From assembly GCF_916619195.1 (NCBI RefSeq), contig NZ_CAKAKL010000008.1, forward strand, positions 1-64,000: a stretch of DNA of 64,000 bases, read 5' to 3'. Position numbers and translations under genes: made by a program. A model generated the notes under the pieces. It saw only the letters and a program-made list of their open reading frames with translations, searched no databases and was not told the origin of the DNA. Positions 37,294-45,478 of this stretch are shown here, in pieces. Source of the stretch: Inquilinus sp. Marseille-Q2685 (GTDB lineage: Bacteria; Pseudomonadota; Alphaproteobacteria; DSM-16000; Inquilinaceae). How positions within the stretch are numbered: the first letter of the stretch is position 1; the number at the start of each line of letters is the position of its first letter.

Positions 37294-37535
37294 CCGGTGC
37301 CAGGCCGCAGGCGACATTGTTACAGAAAGATTGCATTCGCCGAAAATTCCAGTAGTCGCGGGACGAATACTCGAGGACTTCCAGCTCCTGGAAGCCAGGC
37401 GTCGCATCCATCTGCTTCAATGTCGCCGCAGTGTTGGTCGAACCCACCGAATCGATCTGTAATTCCGGAACGGGAGATTGGATTCTTCTGTCCTGATCGG
37501 CCAAGCTGATCGGACATCATTGGAAGGGCGTCCGG
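37294..37535 (+). promoter_or_regulatory. Leader of the orphan gene with a hairpin
   Basis: This 242-base region is less GC-rich than its surroundings. CTTCCAG (37378-37384) and CTGGAAG (37388-37394) form a perfect hairpin with a 3-base loop that extends to nine pairs with one bulge. There is no U-tract. I see no convincing gene or clear sigma-70 boxes. Confidence 0.35.
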
Positions 37536-40433
37536 ATGGTCACTCCGCTCGACAACCGCAGATGGCCGCAGATCAAGCCGGTCCACGCCACCACCAGGAC
37601 GGACGATTTCCGGCGGAGCGTCGATCGGGCCGACCGGCGCCTCGACGGCGGCGTCATCATCCACAGCATCCAGAACGGGGAATCGGCGCTCAAGGTCGGG
37701 GGCGAGCACGGGTTCTCCCTGGCCGAGCTGACGCTGATGAACCCGAAGCTGGCGAAGAATCCCGGCTGGATCCAGCGCGGCGACACCCTGGTCCTGGTCG
37801 ACAAGGCCCTGTTCAAGGAGGTCACCGACGCGATCAAGACCGTCGAGCTGGCATCGCAGAACAAGGGCTCGCAGGTCGCCGCGGAGACGGCCGGCGAGCT
37901 GCGCCAGAAGGCGGAGCTGCAGCTGGCGCCCGGCTTCATCGAGGCCGGGCTGCCGGTCGCCTGGGACAAGGCCAAGCTGGCGGCGGCCTTGAACACCCAT
38001 GAGCAGCCGGTCGCCGGGCTGGGCAAGCGCCAGCCGGGCTTCGCCGAGATCGCCTCGCGCGCCAAGCTCTCGGCCCAGTCCGATCTCGACACGGTGTTCG
38101 AGCCGCTGCGCGGCTCGATCGCGGCAGCGCGGCACAGCGGCGACTGGAGCGAGGTCCAGGCCGATGCCGAGACGCAACTGGCCGCGCTGACCAAGGGCAG
38201 CCCGGACCCGAAGGCGGCGATCGACGGGCTGACCGACCTGCTGATCCAGGGCGGCCCGAAGCAGGGATCGAAGACCGATCCGGGCTACGAGACGGCGATC
38301 CGGAACGCCCAGACCCGGCTGCTGTCCGAAGAGCCGGCCAAGCCGATCCTCGACCTGGCGGCGAAGCACCAGAAGACGGTGGTCGACAGCGACATCGCCA
38401 AGCCGGAATACAGCAGCGCCATCGCGCCGGAGCTGACCAAGGCGGAGGAGGTCACGCGCGACCGGCCCGGCCGCACCGTGTCGCCGGAATGGGCGACGCA
38501 GATCCTGGGCAACCCGAAGGTCCAGTCGGCGCTGGACACAGTGATCCGGGACTATCCGGACGGCCCGGCGCAGCGCGGGGCGAAGACCATCGACACGCTG
38601 TCGGCGCTGTCCGACCGGGCCGGCCGGACCAAGGACGGCGAGAAGATCGTCGACCGCTACGCCAGCCAGCTGGTGGCGATGGCCGAGAAGGCCGGGCGCA
38701 ACGGCGCCGGCATCTCGCCGGACATCGTCGAGGAGTTCGGCAGCGCCTTCAAGGACAGCATCGCCGCCGGCCGCTCGCCGACGCTCGCCATCCGGGTCGC
38801 CCATCACCTCGAGAAGAACGGCCATCTCGACGAGGCCAGCCTGCTGCTGGACCAGACGGGCCAGGGGGTGAAGGACCAGGTCAAGCACGCCGGGGACACC
38901 GGCAAGACCTTCAAGTCCGACGTGCTGTACCCGAACCAGGTCGCCTCGCCCGGCGCCGACGATCAGCAGAAGCTGGCCGGGCTGCAGGGCCTGCTGGAGC
39001 AGCAGAAGCCGCTGGTCGACAAGCTGGACCAGGCCGGCGCCTCGCTGGTGCTGACCCGCAACGCCCTCGAGACCGCGCCCCGCGACCTGCTGGACGGGCT
39101 GCCCGGGGGCGGCAGCCTGGACGAGGCCTACAGCGCGCTGGTGAAGGAGGCCGACAAGGACGGCAGCGACGTCAACCTGGCCCTGCGCCTCAGCCCCAAA
39201 GCCGCGGTCGAATGGGGCCGCATGGTGCAGCAGGACCAGCGCGAGCAGGTCGGGACGCTGCCGGACAAGGAGCTCGACCAGATCCTGGCCAAGCTGGACA
39301 AGCTTCCGGCCGGCGATCCGGCGGCCGAGATCCGGGAGAAGCTGGGCAAGGGCGACGCGGCGCGCCGGGCGCTGCGGGCCGATCCGGACCTGACCCTGAC
39401 GCTGATCCAGCACCTCGGCGGCCAGGATGCCGAGAGCGGCGCCGAGGTGCCGAAGCAGCCGACCGGCATGTTCATCGTCCGCAACAGCGACGACTTCATC
39501 CGGGCCATGCAGGGCGCGCCGGCGACGCCGCTGACGTCGCTGTTCTCCGCCATCGGCGGAGTCGAGTTCATCCGGCCGCAGCAGACCCTGGACGTGATCG
39601 CGGGCGCGCCGACGCTGGACCCGAAGACCATCAACAACGCCTGGGGCTACTGGTTCGCCGGCAATGCCTGGAAGACCTGGAAGGTGTCGCTGGGCAAGCC
39701 GACCCCGATCATGGGGCCGATCCTCGACAAGAGCCTGATGCCGCTGACCCTGGCGACGACCGCCGAGGCCCTGGTGCATGGCCGCCCGCTGGACGCCGTG
39801 TCCTGGCTGCCGGCGATCATCGGCAGCCTGAAGTCGGTCGGCCCCAAGACCGGCGGCGCCCTGTGGCTGCTGACCGCGATCGCCGTGGTCGGCAAGTCGC
39901 AATACACCCGGGTCAAGGCGTCGAACCACTACGAGCCGATGCTGGGCGCCTGGCTGAAATCGGCCTATCCCGGCGTCGACAAGCCCGAGAGCCTGGCCAA
40001 TTGCGACGAGGAGGGCCGGCCCTTCCTGGCGATGCTGCCGACGCTGGGCAAGCGGCTGGGCTTCAAGGAGGACGAGCTGCCGCAACTGGTCGACTGGCTG
40101 TACGAGCTGCCGGTGCGCAAGCGCGACTTCTTCATCGACAACGCCCTGCAGGTCGAGCCGAACGACAAGGGCGAGTACCCGATGGGCGAGTACGACGCCA
40201 ATGCCCGCCGCGGCCCGAACATCCAGCGTTACCAGATCCACACCATCGAGGATGTGGTGCTGTTCGCCGAGCAGTACGATTTCAAGCTGCCGAAGCCGCC
40301 GGGCGCCGCCGAGCCGGAACCGAAGAAGACGGAGAAGACCCCCTCCCCGTCTCCCTCGGAGACCCGGCAGCCCTGGCAGCAGTACGACTGGATCCTGCCG
40401 AAGCCTACAGCGTCATCGACGCCGCGCGACTGA
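37536..40433 (+). CDS. Large orphan protein with LysM-like N-terminus
   Basis: A 965-residue protein I do not recognise. Residues about 40-87 resemble a LysM domain (SIQNGESALKVGGEHGF, LTLMNPKLAKN, IQRGDTLVLV), but no signal peptide precedes it. A long, charged, helical and Lys/Asp-rich middle follows, then a more hydrophobic region (about 730-790, including TGGALWLLTAIAVVG). The tail is rich in Pro, Lys and Glu, with the motif QYD-F/W-x-LPKP at 913-921 and again at 949-957. It sits 242 bp after yfiB in the same direction. It could be a secreted effector, surface or cell-wall-associated protein; all of these are inferences. Confidence 0.8.
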   Translation: MVTPLDNRRWPQIKPVHATTRTDDFRRSVDRADRRLDGGVIIHSIQNGESALKVGGEHGFSLAELTLMNPKLAKNPGWIQRGDTLVLVDKALFKEVTDAIKTVELASQNKGSQVAAETAGELRQKAELQLAPGFIEAGLPVAWDKAKLAAALNTHEQPVAGLGKRQPGFAEIASRAKLSAQSDLDTVFEPLRGSIAAARHSGDWSEVQADAETQLAALTKGSPDPKAAIDGLTDLLIQGGPKQGSKTDPGYETAIRNAQTRLLSEEPAKPILDLAAKHQKTVVDSDIAKPEYSSAIAPELTKAEEVTRDRPGRTVSPEWATQILGNPKVQSALDTVIRDYPDGPAQRGAKTIDTLSALSDRAGRTKDGEKIVDRYASQLVAMAEKAGRNGAGISPDIVEEFGSAFKDSIAAGRSPTLAIRVAHHLEKNGHLDEASLLLDQTGQGVKDQVKHAGDTGKTFKSDVLYPNQVASPGADDQQKLAGLQGLLEQQKPLVDKLDQAGASLVLTRNALETAPRDLLDGLPGGGSLDEAYSALVKEADKDGSDVNLALRLSPKAAVEWGRMVQQDQREQVGTLPDKELDQILAKLDKLPAGDPAAEIREKLGKGDAARRALRADPDLTLTLIQHLGGQDAESGAEVPKQPTGMFIVRNSDDFIRAMQGAPATPLTSLFSAIGGVEFIRPQQTLDVIAGAPTLDPKTINNAWGYWFAGNAWKTWKVSLGKPTPIMGPILDKSLMPLTLATTAEALVHGRPLDAVSWLPAIIGSLKSVGPKTGGALWLLTAIAVVGKSQYTRVKASNHYEPMLGAWLKSAYPGVDKPESLANCDEEGRPFLAMLPTLGKRLGFKEDELPQLVDWLYELPVRKRDFFIDNALQVEPNDKGEYPMGEYDANARRGPNIQRYQIHTIEDVVLFAEQYDFKLPKPPGAAEPEPKKTEKTPSPSPSETRQPWQQYDWILPKPTASSTPRD

Positions 40434-40440
40434 GGGCCAG

Positions 40441-41652
<1,212 letters not shown>

Positions 41653-41686
41653 GGTCCTGCTCCTGTTCCCGTCCTGCCGGTTCGCG

Positions 41687-42667
41687 TTATTGGGCACCCG
41701 AGGCCGCGCGCTCCAGCGCTCCGGCCGGCTCGATGATCTGCCGGCCGAACAGGCTGGAGACCAGGTCGACCAGCAGCAGGGCGCTCTTGCCGCGGTCGTC
41801 GAGGAAGGGGTTCAGCTCGACCACGTCGAGCGACCCGACCAGGCCGCTGTCGTACAGCATCTCCATGATCAGATGCGCCTCGCGGTAGGTCGCCCCGCCC
41901 GGCACGGTGGTGCCGACGCCCGGCGCGATCGACGGGTCGAGGAAGTCGACGTCGAGGCTGACATGCAGCACACCGTTGCGCGCCGCCACCTTGTCGAGGA
42001 TCCGGCGCATCAGCACCGACACGCCGTATTCGTCGACCAGGCGCATGTCGAACACCTCGACGCCGCGGCGGCGCAGCAGCGCCCGCTCCTCGCGGTCGAT
42101 CGAGCGGGCGCCGAGGATGGTCAGGTTCTGCGGGTCCAGCCGCTCGCGCGGCTCCGGCCCGAACACGTCGTCGAGGCCGGGCTCGCCGCACAAGAGGGCG
42201 GCCGACATGCCGTGCATGTTGCCGGACGGCGTGGTCGCCGGGGTGTTGAAGTCGGTGTGCGCGTCAAGCCAGAGCACGAACAGCTCGCGCCCGGCCTCGC
42301 GGCAATGGCGCAGCACGCCGTTGACCGTGCCCATCGACAGGCTGTGGTCGCCGCCGAGGAAGATCGGCAGAGTGCCCTGGCTCATGAGGGCGTAGGCGCG
42401 GTCGCTGAGCACCCGGGCCCAGCCCGCGATCTCCGGCAGGAAGCGCATCTGCGGCGTCTCGGCGACGGCCGGCAGCGGTCGCGCCGGCGCCAGGTCGCCC
42501 TGGTCCTCGACCTCGAAGCCGAGGCCCTGCAGGCTCGGCAGCAGGCCGGCGGTGCGCAGCCCGGCCGGGCCCATCACGGCGCCGCGATGCCCGGCCCCGA
42601 CTTCGACCGGCGCGCCCACCAGGGCGATGCGCGAGGGCCGCTGCTGCGTGCGATCGGTTCCGTCCAT
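41687..42667 (-). CDS. rocF: Arginase
   Basis: This 326-residue ureohydrolase has the Mn-binding motifs [21 protein letters not shown] and [17 protein letters not shown], all with the expected histidines and aspartates. It hydrolyses arginine to ornithine and urea. It is divergent from an Lrp/AsnC regulator with a clear operator between. Confidence 0.95.
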   Translation of the reverse strand: MDGTDRTQQRPSRIALVGAPVEVGAGHRGAVMGPAGLRTAGLLPSLQGLGFEVEDQGDLAPARPLPAVAETPQMRFLPEIAGWARVLSDRAYALMSQGTLPIFLGGDHSLSMGTVNGVLRHCREAGRELFVLWLDAHTDFNTPATTPSGNMHGMSAALLCGEPGLDDVFGPEPRERLDPQNLTILGARSIDREERALLRRRGVEVFDMRLVDEYGVSVLMRRILDKVAARNGVLHVSLDVDFLDPSIAPGVGTTVPGGATYREAHLIMEMLYDSGLVGSLDVVELNPFLDDRGKSALLLVDLVSSLFGRQIIEPAGALERAASGAQ

Positions 42668-42748
42668 GTCCTGCCATCCCTGTCGGCGGGGTTTGAGACC
42701 TGATTATCCGCGCGCCAGGGGGTGACATAAAGATGGCATCTTGGCTAT

Positions 42749-42770
42749 TTTGCTCAGCGGATCGAGCAAA
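42749..42770. promoter_or_regulatory. Lrp-type operator between rocF and the regulator
   Basis: TTTGCTC (42749-42755) and GAGCAAA (42764-42770) form a perfect inverted repeat with 8 bases between. It lies 23 bp upstream of the regulator and about 80 bp upstream of arginase. Confidence 0.6.
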
Positions 42771-42792
42771 CTGGCAAGGCGCACCAATCAGA

Positions 42793-43230
42793 ATGGACGA
42801 TCTCGACCGCAAGCTGCTGTCGCTGCTGCGGGCCGATGCCCGCACCCCGGTCTCGACCCTGGCGCCGGCGCTCGGCGTCTCCCGCGCCACGGTGCGGGCC
42901 CGGATCGACCGGCTGGTCGACACCGGCGTGATCCAGGGCTTCACCATCGTGGTCAAGGCCGGCAGCCAGCCGAACCCGATCCGCGCCGTCACCATGATCG
43001 AGGTCGAGGGCCAAGCCGCCGACCGGGTGATGCAGCGGCTGCGGGGCTTTCCGGAAGTGCGGGCGCTGCATTCGACCAACGGCCGCTGGGACATCGTGGC
43101 GGAGATCGAGACCGCGACGCTGGAGGAATTCGACCAGACGCTACGCCGGATCCGGCAGGTCCAGGGCATCTCGCAGACAGAGACCAGCCTGATGCTGTCC
43201 TCGATCCGGACGCGCACCGAGGCGGCCTGA
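42793..43230 (+). CDS. Lrp/AsnC-family regulator of arginine catabolism
   Basis: This 145-residue protein has an N-terminal helix-turn-helix (LAPALGVSRATVRARIDRL) and a RAM effector domain (VTMIEVEGQAADRV, GRWDIVAEIE). It is likely to sense an amino acid, plausibly arginine or ornithine, and to control the divergent rocF-rocD operon. Divergent Lrp-type regulators next to arginase are common in alphaproteobacteria. Confidence 0.9.
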   Translation: MDDLDRKLLSLLRADARTPVSTLAPALGVSRATVRARIDRLVDTGVIQGFTIVVKAGSQPNPIRAVTMIEVEGQAADRVMQRLRGFPEVRALHSTNGRWDIVAEIETATLEEFDQTLRRIRQVQGISQTETSLMLSSIRTRTEAA

Positions 43231-43350
43231 GGCGGCCGAATTCGTCGTACATTTATCACGAAACATTTGTGCGCCGGCGGCGTTGAACAAGCCGACCCGC
43301 TCGGCTAGGGATTGCAGCCGACCGACCCACCGCATCGAGGAAGACGGACG

Positions 43351-44280
43351 ATGAGAATCAGCCCGCGCGTGCAGAAGATCCTGTCGAACTACGACAGCGA
43401 AAACCCGGCCGTGAAGGCCCAGCTCGCGCAGCTCCTGATGAACGGCCGTCTCGGCGGCACCGGCAAGATGATCATCCTGCCGGTCGACCAGGGGATCGAG
43501 CACGGGCCCGCCCGCAGCTTCGCCGTCAATCCAGGCGGCTACGACCCGTTCTACCACCACCAGTTGGCGATCGACGCCGGGCTGAACGCCTACGCCGCGC
43601 CGCTGGGCCAGCTCGAGGTCTCGACCGGCAAGCTGTACGGCCAGATCCCGACCATCCTGAAGCTGAACCACTCGAACAGCCTGTCGCGCTTCAAGGAAGA
43701 CGCCGACCAGGCGATCTTCGCCTCGGTCGAAGACGCTCTGCGCCTGGGCTGCACCGCCATCGGCTTCACCATCTATCCGGGCTCGGACCGCGGCCTGGAC
43801 CAGATGGAGGAGATCGGCGAGCTGATCCGCGAGGCCAAGTCGGTCGGCCTGCCCACCGTGCTGTGGTCCTACCCGCGCGGCGGCAACATCACCAAGGAGG
43901 GTGAGACCGCGATCGACGTGGTGGCCTATGCCGCGCATCTGGCCAGCCAGCTCGGCGCCCATGTCATCAAGGTGAAGCTGCCGAGCGACTTCATCGAGCA
44001 GAAGGAGGCGAAGAAGGAGTTCGACGGCGCCAGGATCGCGATCGGCACCCAGGCTGAGCGCGTGGCGGAGGTCATGCGCTCCTGCTTCAACGGCCGCCGC
44101 ATTGTCGTGTTCTCCGGCGGCGCCGCCAAGGATACCGCCTCGGTGCTGGACGATGCCCGCGCCATCCGCGACGGCGGCGGCAACGGCTCGATCATCGGCC
44201 GCAACTGCTTCCGCCGGCCGCGGGAAGAGGCGCTGCAGCTGCTGGACACCCTGGTCCGCATCTTCCAGGGCAAGGAGTAG
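43351..44280 (+). CDS. fba: Class I fructose-bisphosphate aldolase (DhnA type)
   Basis: This 309-residue protein belongs to the archaeal/DhnA class I family. It has LPVDQGIEHGP, NHSNSLSR, GFTIYPGS, and the Schiff-base lysine candidate in HVIKVKLPSD. FSGGAAKD and IIGRNCFRR bind phosphate. It cleaves fructose-1,6-bisphosphate in central carbon metabolism. GAGGAAG precedes the ATG. It ends in AAGGAGTAG, which contains the ribosome binding site of the next gene. Confidence 0.93.
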   Translation: MRISPRVQKILSNYDSENPAVKAQLAQLLMNGRLGGTGKMIILPVDQGIEHGPARSFAVNPGGYDPFYHHQLAIDAGLNAYAAPLGQLEVSTGKLYGQIPTILKLNHSNSLSRFKEDADQAIFASVEDALRLGCTAIGFTIYPGSDRGLDQMEEIGELIREAKSVGLPTVLWSYPRGGNITKEGETAIDVVAYAAHLASQLGAHVIKVKLPSDFIEQKEAKKEFDGARIAIGTQAERVAEVMRSCFNGRRIVVFSGGAAKDTASVLDDARAIRDGGGNGSIIGRNCFRRPREEALQLLDTLVRIFQGKE

Positions 44281-44286
44281 GTCCTG
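44272..44286 (+). promoter_or_regulatory. Perfect ribosome binding site and CTG start
   Basis: AAGGAG (44272-44277) overlaps the end of the aldolase gene and lies exactly six bases before CTG at 44284. No ATG, GTG or TTG is present in frame until GTG at 44335, which would remove the first strand of the domain. Confidence 0.6.
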
Positions 44287-44796
44287 AGCGACTCCCGCAT
44301 CTACATCGCGATCCCGCCGGAGCTCGATCCGGCGGTGTTCGCGGCCGCCCTCGGCGCCGGCGACGTCGCCTGCGTCGAGATGGCGGTGCCGGCCGATCCG
44401 GCCGCGGCCAAGGCCGCGGTCGAGCGGCTGCGCGGCATCGCGCAGGAGCAGGGCGTGGCCTTCCTGCTGCGCGACGACGCCGTCCTGGCCGCCAAGACAG
44501 GCTGCGACGGCGTCGTGGTCGGCCCCGGCGGCTATGCCGCGGCGCGTAAGGCGGTCGGCAATCAGGCGATCGTCGGCGTGCTGGCCGGCACCAGTCGGCA
44601 CGAGGCGATGGAGGCCGGCGAGGCCGGCGCCGACTTCATCGGCTTCGACGCCGATGCCGAGATCGTGTCCTGGTGGACCGAGATGATGGAGGTGCCCTGC
44701 GTCGCCGCGGTGCCCGAGGCGGACTTCCGGCGCGTGGCGGCAGAGGGCTGGGCCAACGCGCAGGAGGCTGAGGCGGCGATCCGCAGCCTGGGCTGA
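44284..44796 (+). CDS. ThiE-like (TMP synthase-fold) protein
   Basis: A 170-residue TIM-barrel protein, shorter than ThiE (about 210). It reads IYIAIPPELDPAVFAAAL, FLLRDDAVLAAKTGCDGVVVG and ADFIGFDADAEIVSWWTEMM, matching TMP-synthase/TenI-like relatives often found downstream of the aldolase. The start appears to be CTG at 44284 (see the ribosome binding site). It is in the same frame as fba, separated by TAG-GTC. The pyrophosphate-site arginine and glycines of true ThiE are only partly visible, so thiamine synthesis is doubtful. Confidence 0.75.
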   Translation: MSDSRIYIAIPPELDPAVFAAALGAGDVACVEMAVPADPAAAKAAVERLRGIAQEQGVAFLLRDDAVLAAKTGCDGVVVGPGGYAAARKAVGNQAIVGVLAGTSRHEAMEAGEAGADFIGFDADAEIVSWWTEMMEVPCVAAVPEADFRRVAAEGWANAQEAEAAIRSLG

Positions 44797-44816
44797 ACTG
44801 ACGGCCGGTGTTCGTT

Positions 44817-44855
44817 TTGCGGCGGGTAATGAGGTCGTATATACTTCCTTAGTAT
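44817..44855 (+). promoter_or_regulatory. Toxin-antitoxin promoter and operator
   Basis: TTGCGG (44817-44822) and TATACT (44840-44845, five of six) are spaced by 17 bases. ATACT (44841-44845) and AGTAT (44851-44855) form an inverted repeat over the -10 box, and GTATATAC is itself a palindrome. This suits autorepression by the antitoxin. Confidence 0.55.
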
Positions 44856-44876
44856 CTGTGGTACGGGACGACGCCT

Positions 44877-45170
44877 ATGCCGAAAGAAGCCGTTTTCACG
44901 ATGAAGCTCGAAGCGGAGCTCCGTGACGCCTTCATGGCTGAAGCCGAGGCAACCCACCGGCCGGCCTCGCAGGTGATGCGTGAGTTGATGCGCGAATTCA
45001 TCCAGCGCCGCCGCGAGGAACGCGAATACGACGAGTTCCTGCGCCGCAAGGTCGAGATCGCGCGGGCGTCGATGCGGGCCGGCCGAGGCCGATCGAATGA
45101 AGACGTCGAAGTCGAATTCGCTGCCCTGCGTGCGGAACTGGAGCGCGAGGCGGACGAGACCGGTTCGTGA
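44877..45170 (+). CDS. parD: ParD-like antitoxin
   Basis: This 97-residue protein begins with a ribbon-helix-helix-type segment (VFTMKLEAELRDAFMAEAEA, then SQVMRELMREFIQRR) for DNA binding. A charged, flexible C-terminus follows and would wrap the toxin. The gene overlaps the toxin by 4 bp (GTGA) and is preceded by a self-contained operator/promoter. Confidence 0.85.
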   Translation: MPKEAVFTMKLEAELRDAFMAEAEATHRPASQVMRELMREFIQRRREEREYDEFLRRKVEIARASMRAGRGRSNEDVEVEFAALRAELEREADETGS

Positions 45171-45451
45171 AGGTCATCTGGACGCCGGAAGCCGAGCAGG
45201 ATCGTACCGACATTCGGGATCGTATAGCCGGCGACAACCGATCGGCGGCGAGCCGGATGGATCGGCGTTTCAGCGATGCAGCGGCAAAGCTGGCCGACTT
45301 CCCGATGCTCGGCCGTGCCGGTAAGGTTCCCGGCACACGAGAGCTGATCCCGCACGAGAACTATCGCCTCGTCTACGAAGTCCAAGGCGACACGGTGTGG
45401 GTCCTGGCGCTGATCCACACCGCGCGCCAATGGCCGCCGACTACGGATTGA
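45167..45451 (+). CDS. parE: RelE/ParE-family toxin
   Basis: A 94-residue RelE/ParE-fold protein with GTG start at 45167. Conserved elements are IWTPEAEQD, LADFPMLGRAGKVPGTREL, ENYRLVYEVQGD and IHTARQWP. ParE members inhibit DNA gyrase and RelE members cleave mRNA on ribosomes; the PGTREL and HTARQWP segments favour ParE. It is encoded directly after its antitoxin. Confidence 0.88.
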   Translation: MKVIWTPEAEQDRTDIRDRIAGDNRSAASRMDRRFSDAAAKLADFPMLGRAGKVPGTRELIPHENYRLVYEVQGDTVWVLALIHTARQWPPTTD

Positions 45452-45478
45452 AAGCCTGAGGGCTCTCAATCTGCCCTT

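Noticed and set aside
37271-37504. Possible 77-residue minus-strand protein in the leader of the orphan gene
   Set aside because: No ribosome binding site or domain, overlaps yfiB end, composition not convincing.
37320-40241. A 973-codon open frame on the minus strand
   Set aside because: Antisense to the orphan protein; the plus-strand frame has protein-like composition, a LysM-like domain and proper start context, whereas this one is Arg/Gln/Gly-rich.
44281-44796. Natural readthrough fusion of aldolase and ThiE-like protein
   Set aside because: The TAG is followed by GTC and a perfect ribosome binding site serves the second gene; no readthrough-promoting context is visible, so two genes are more likely.
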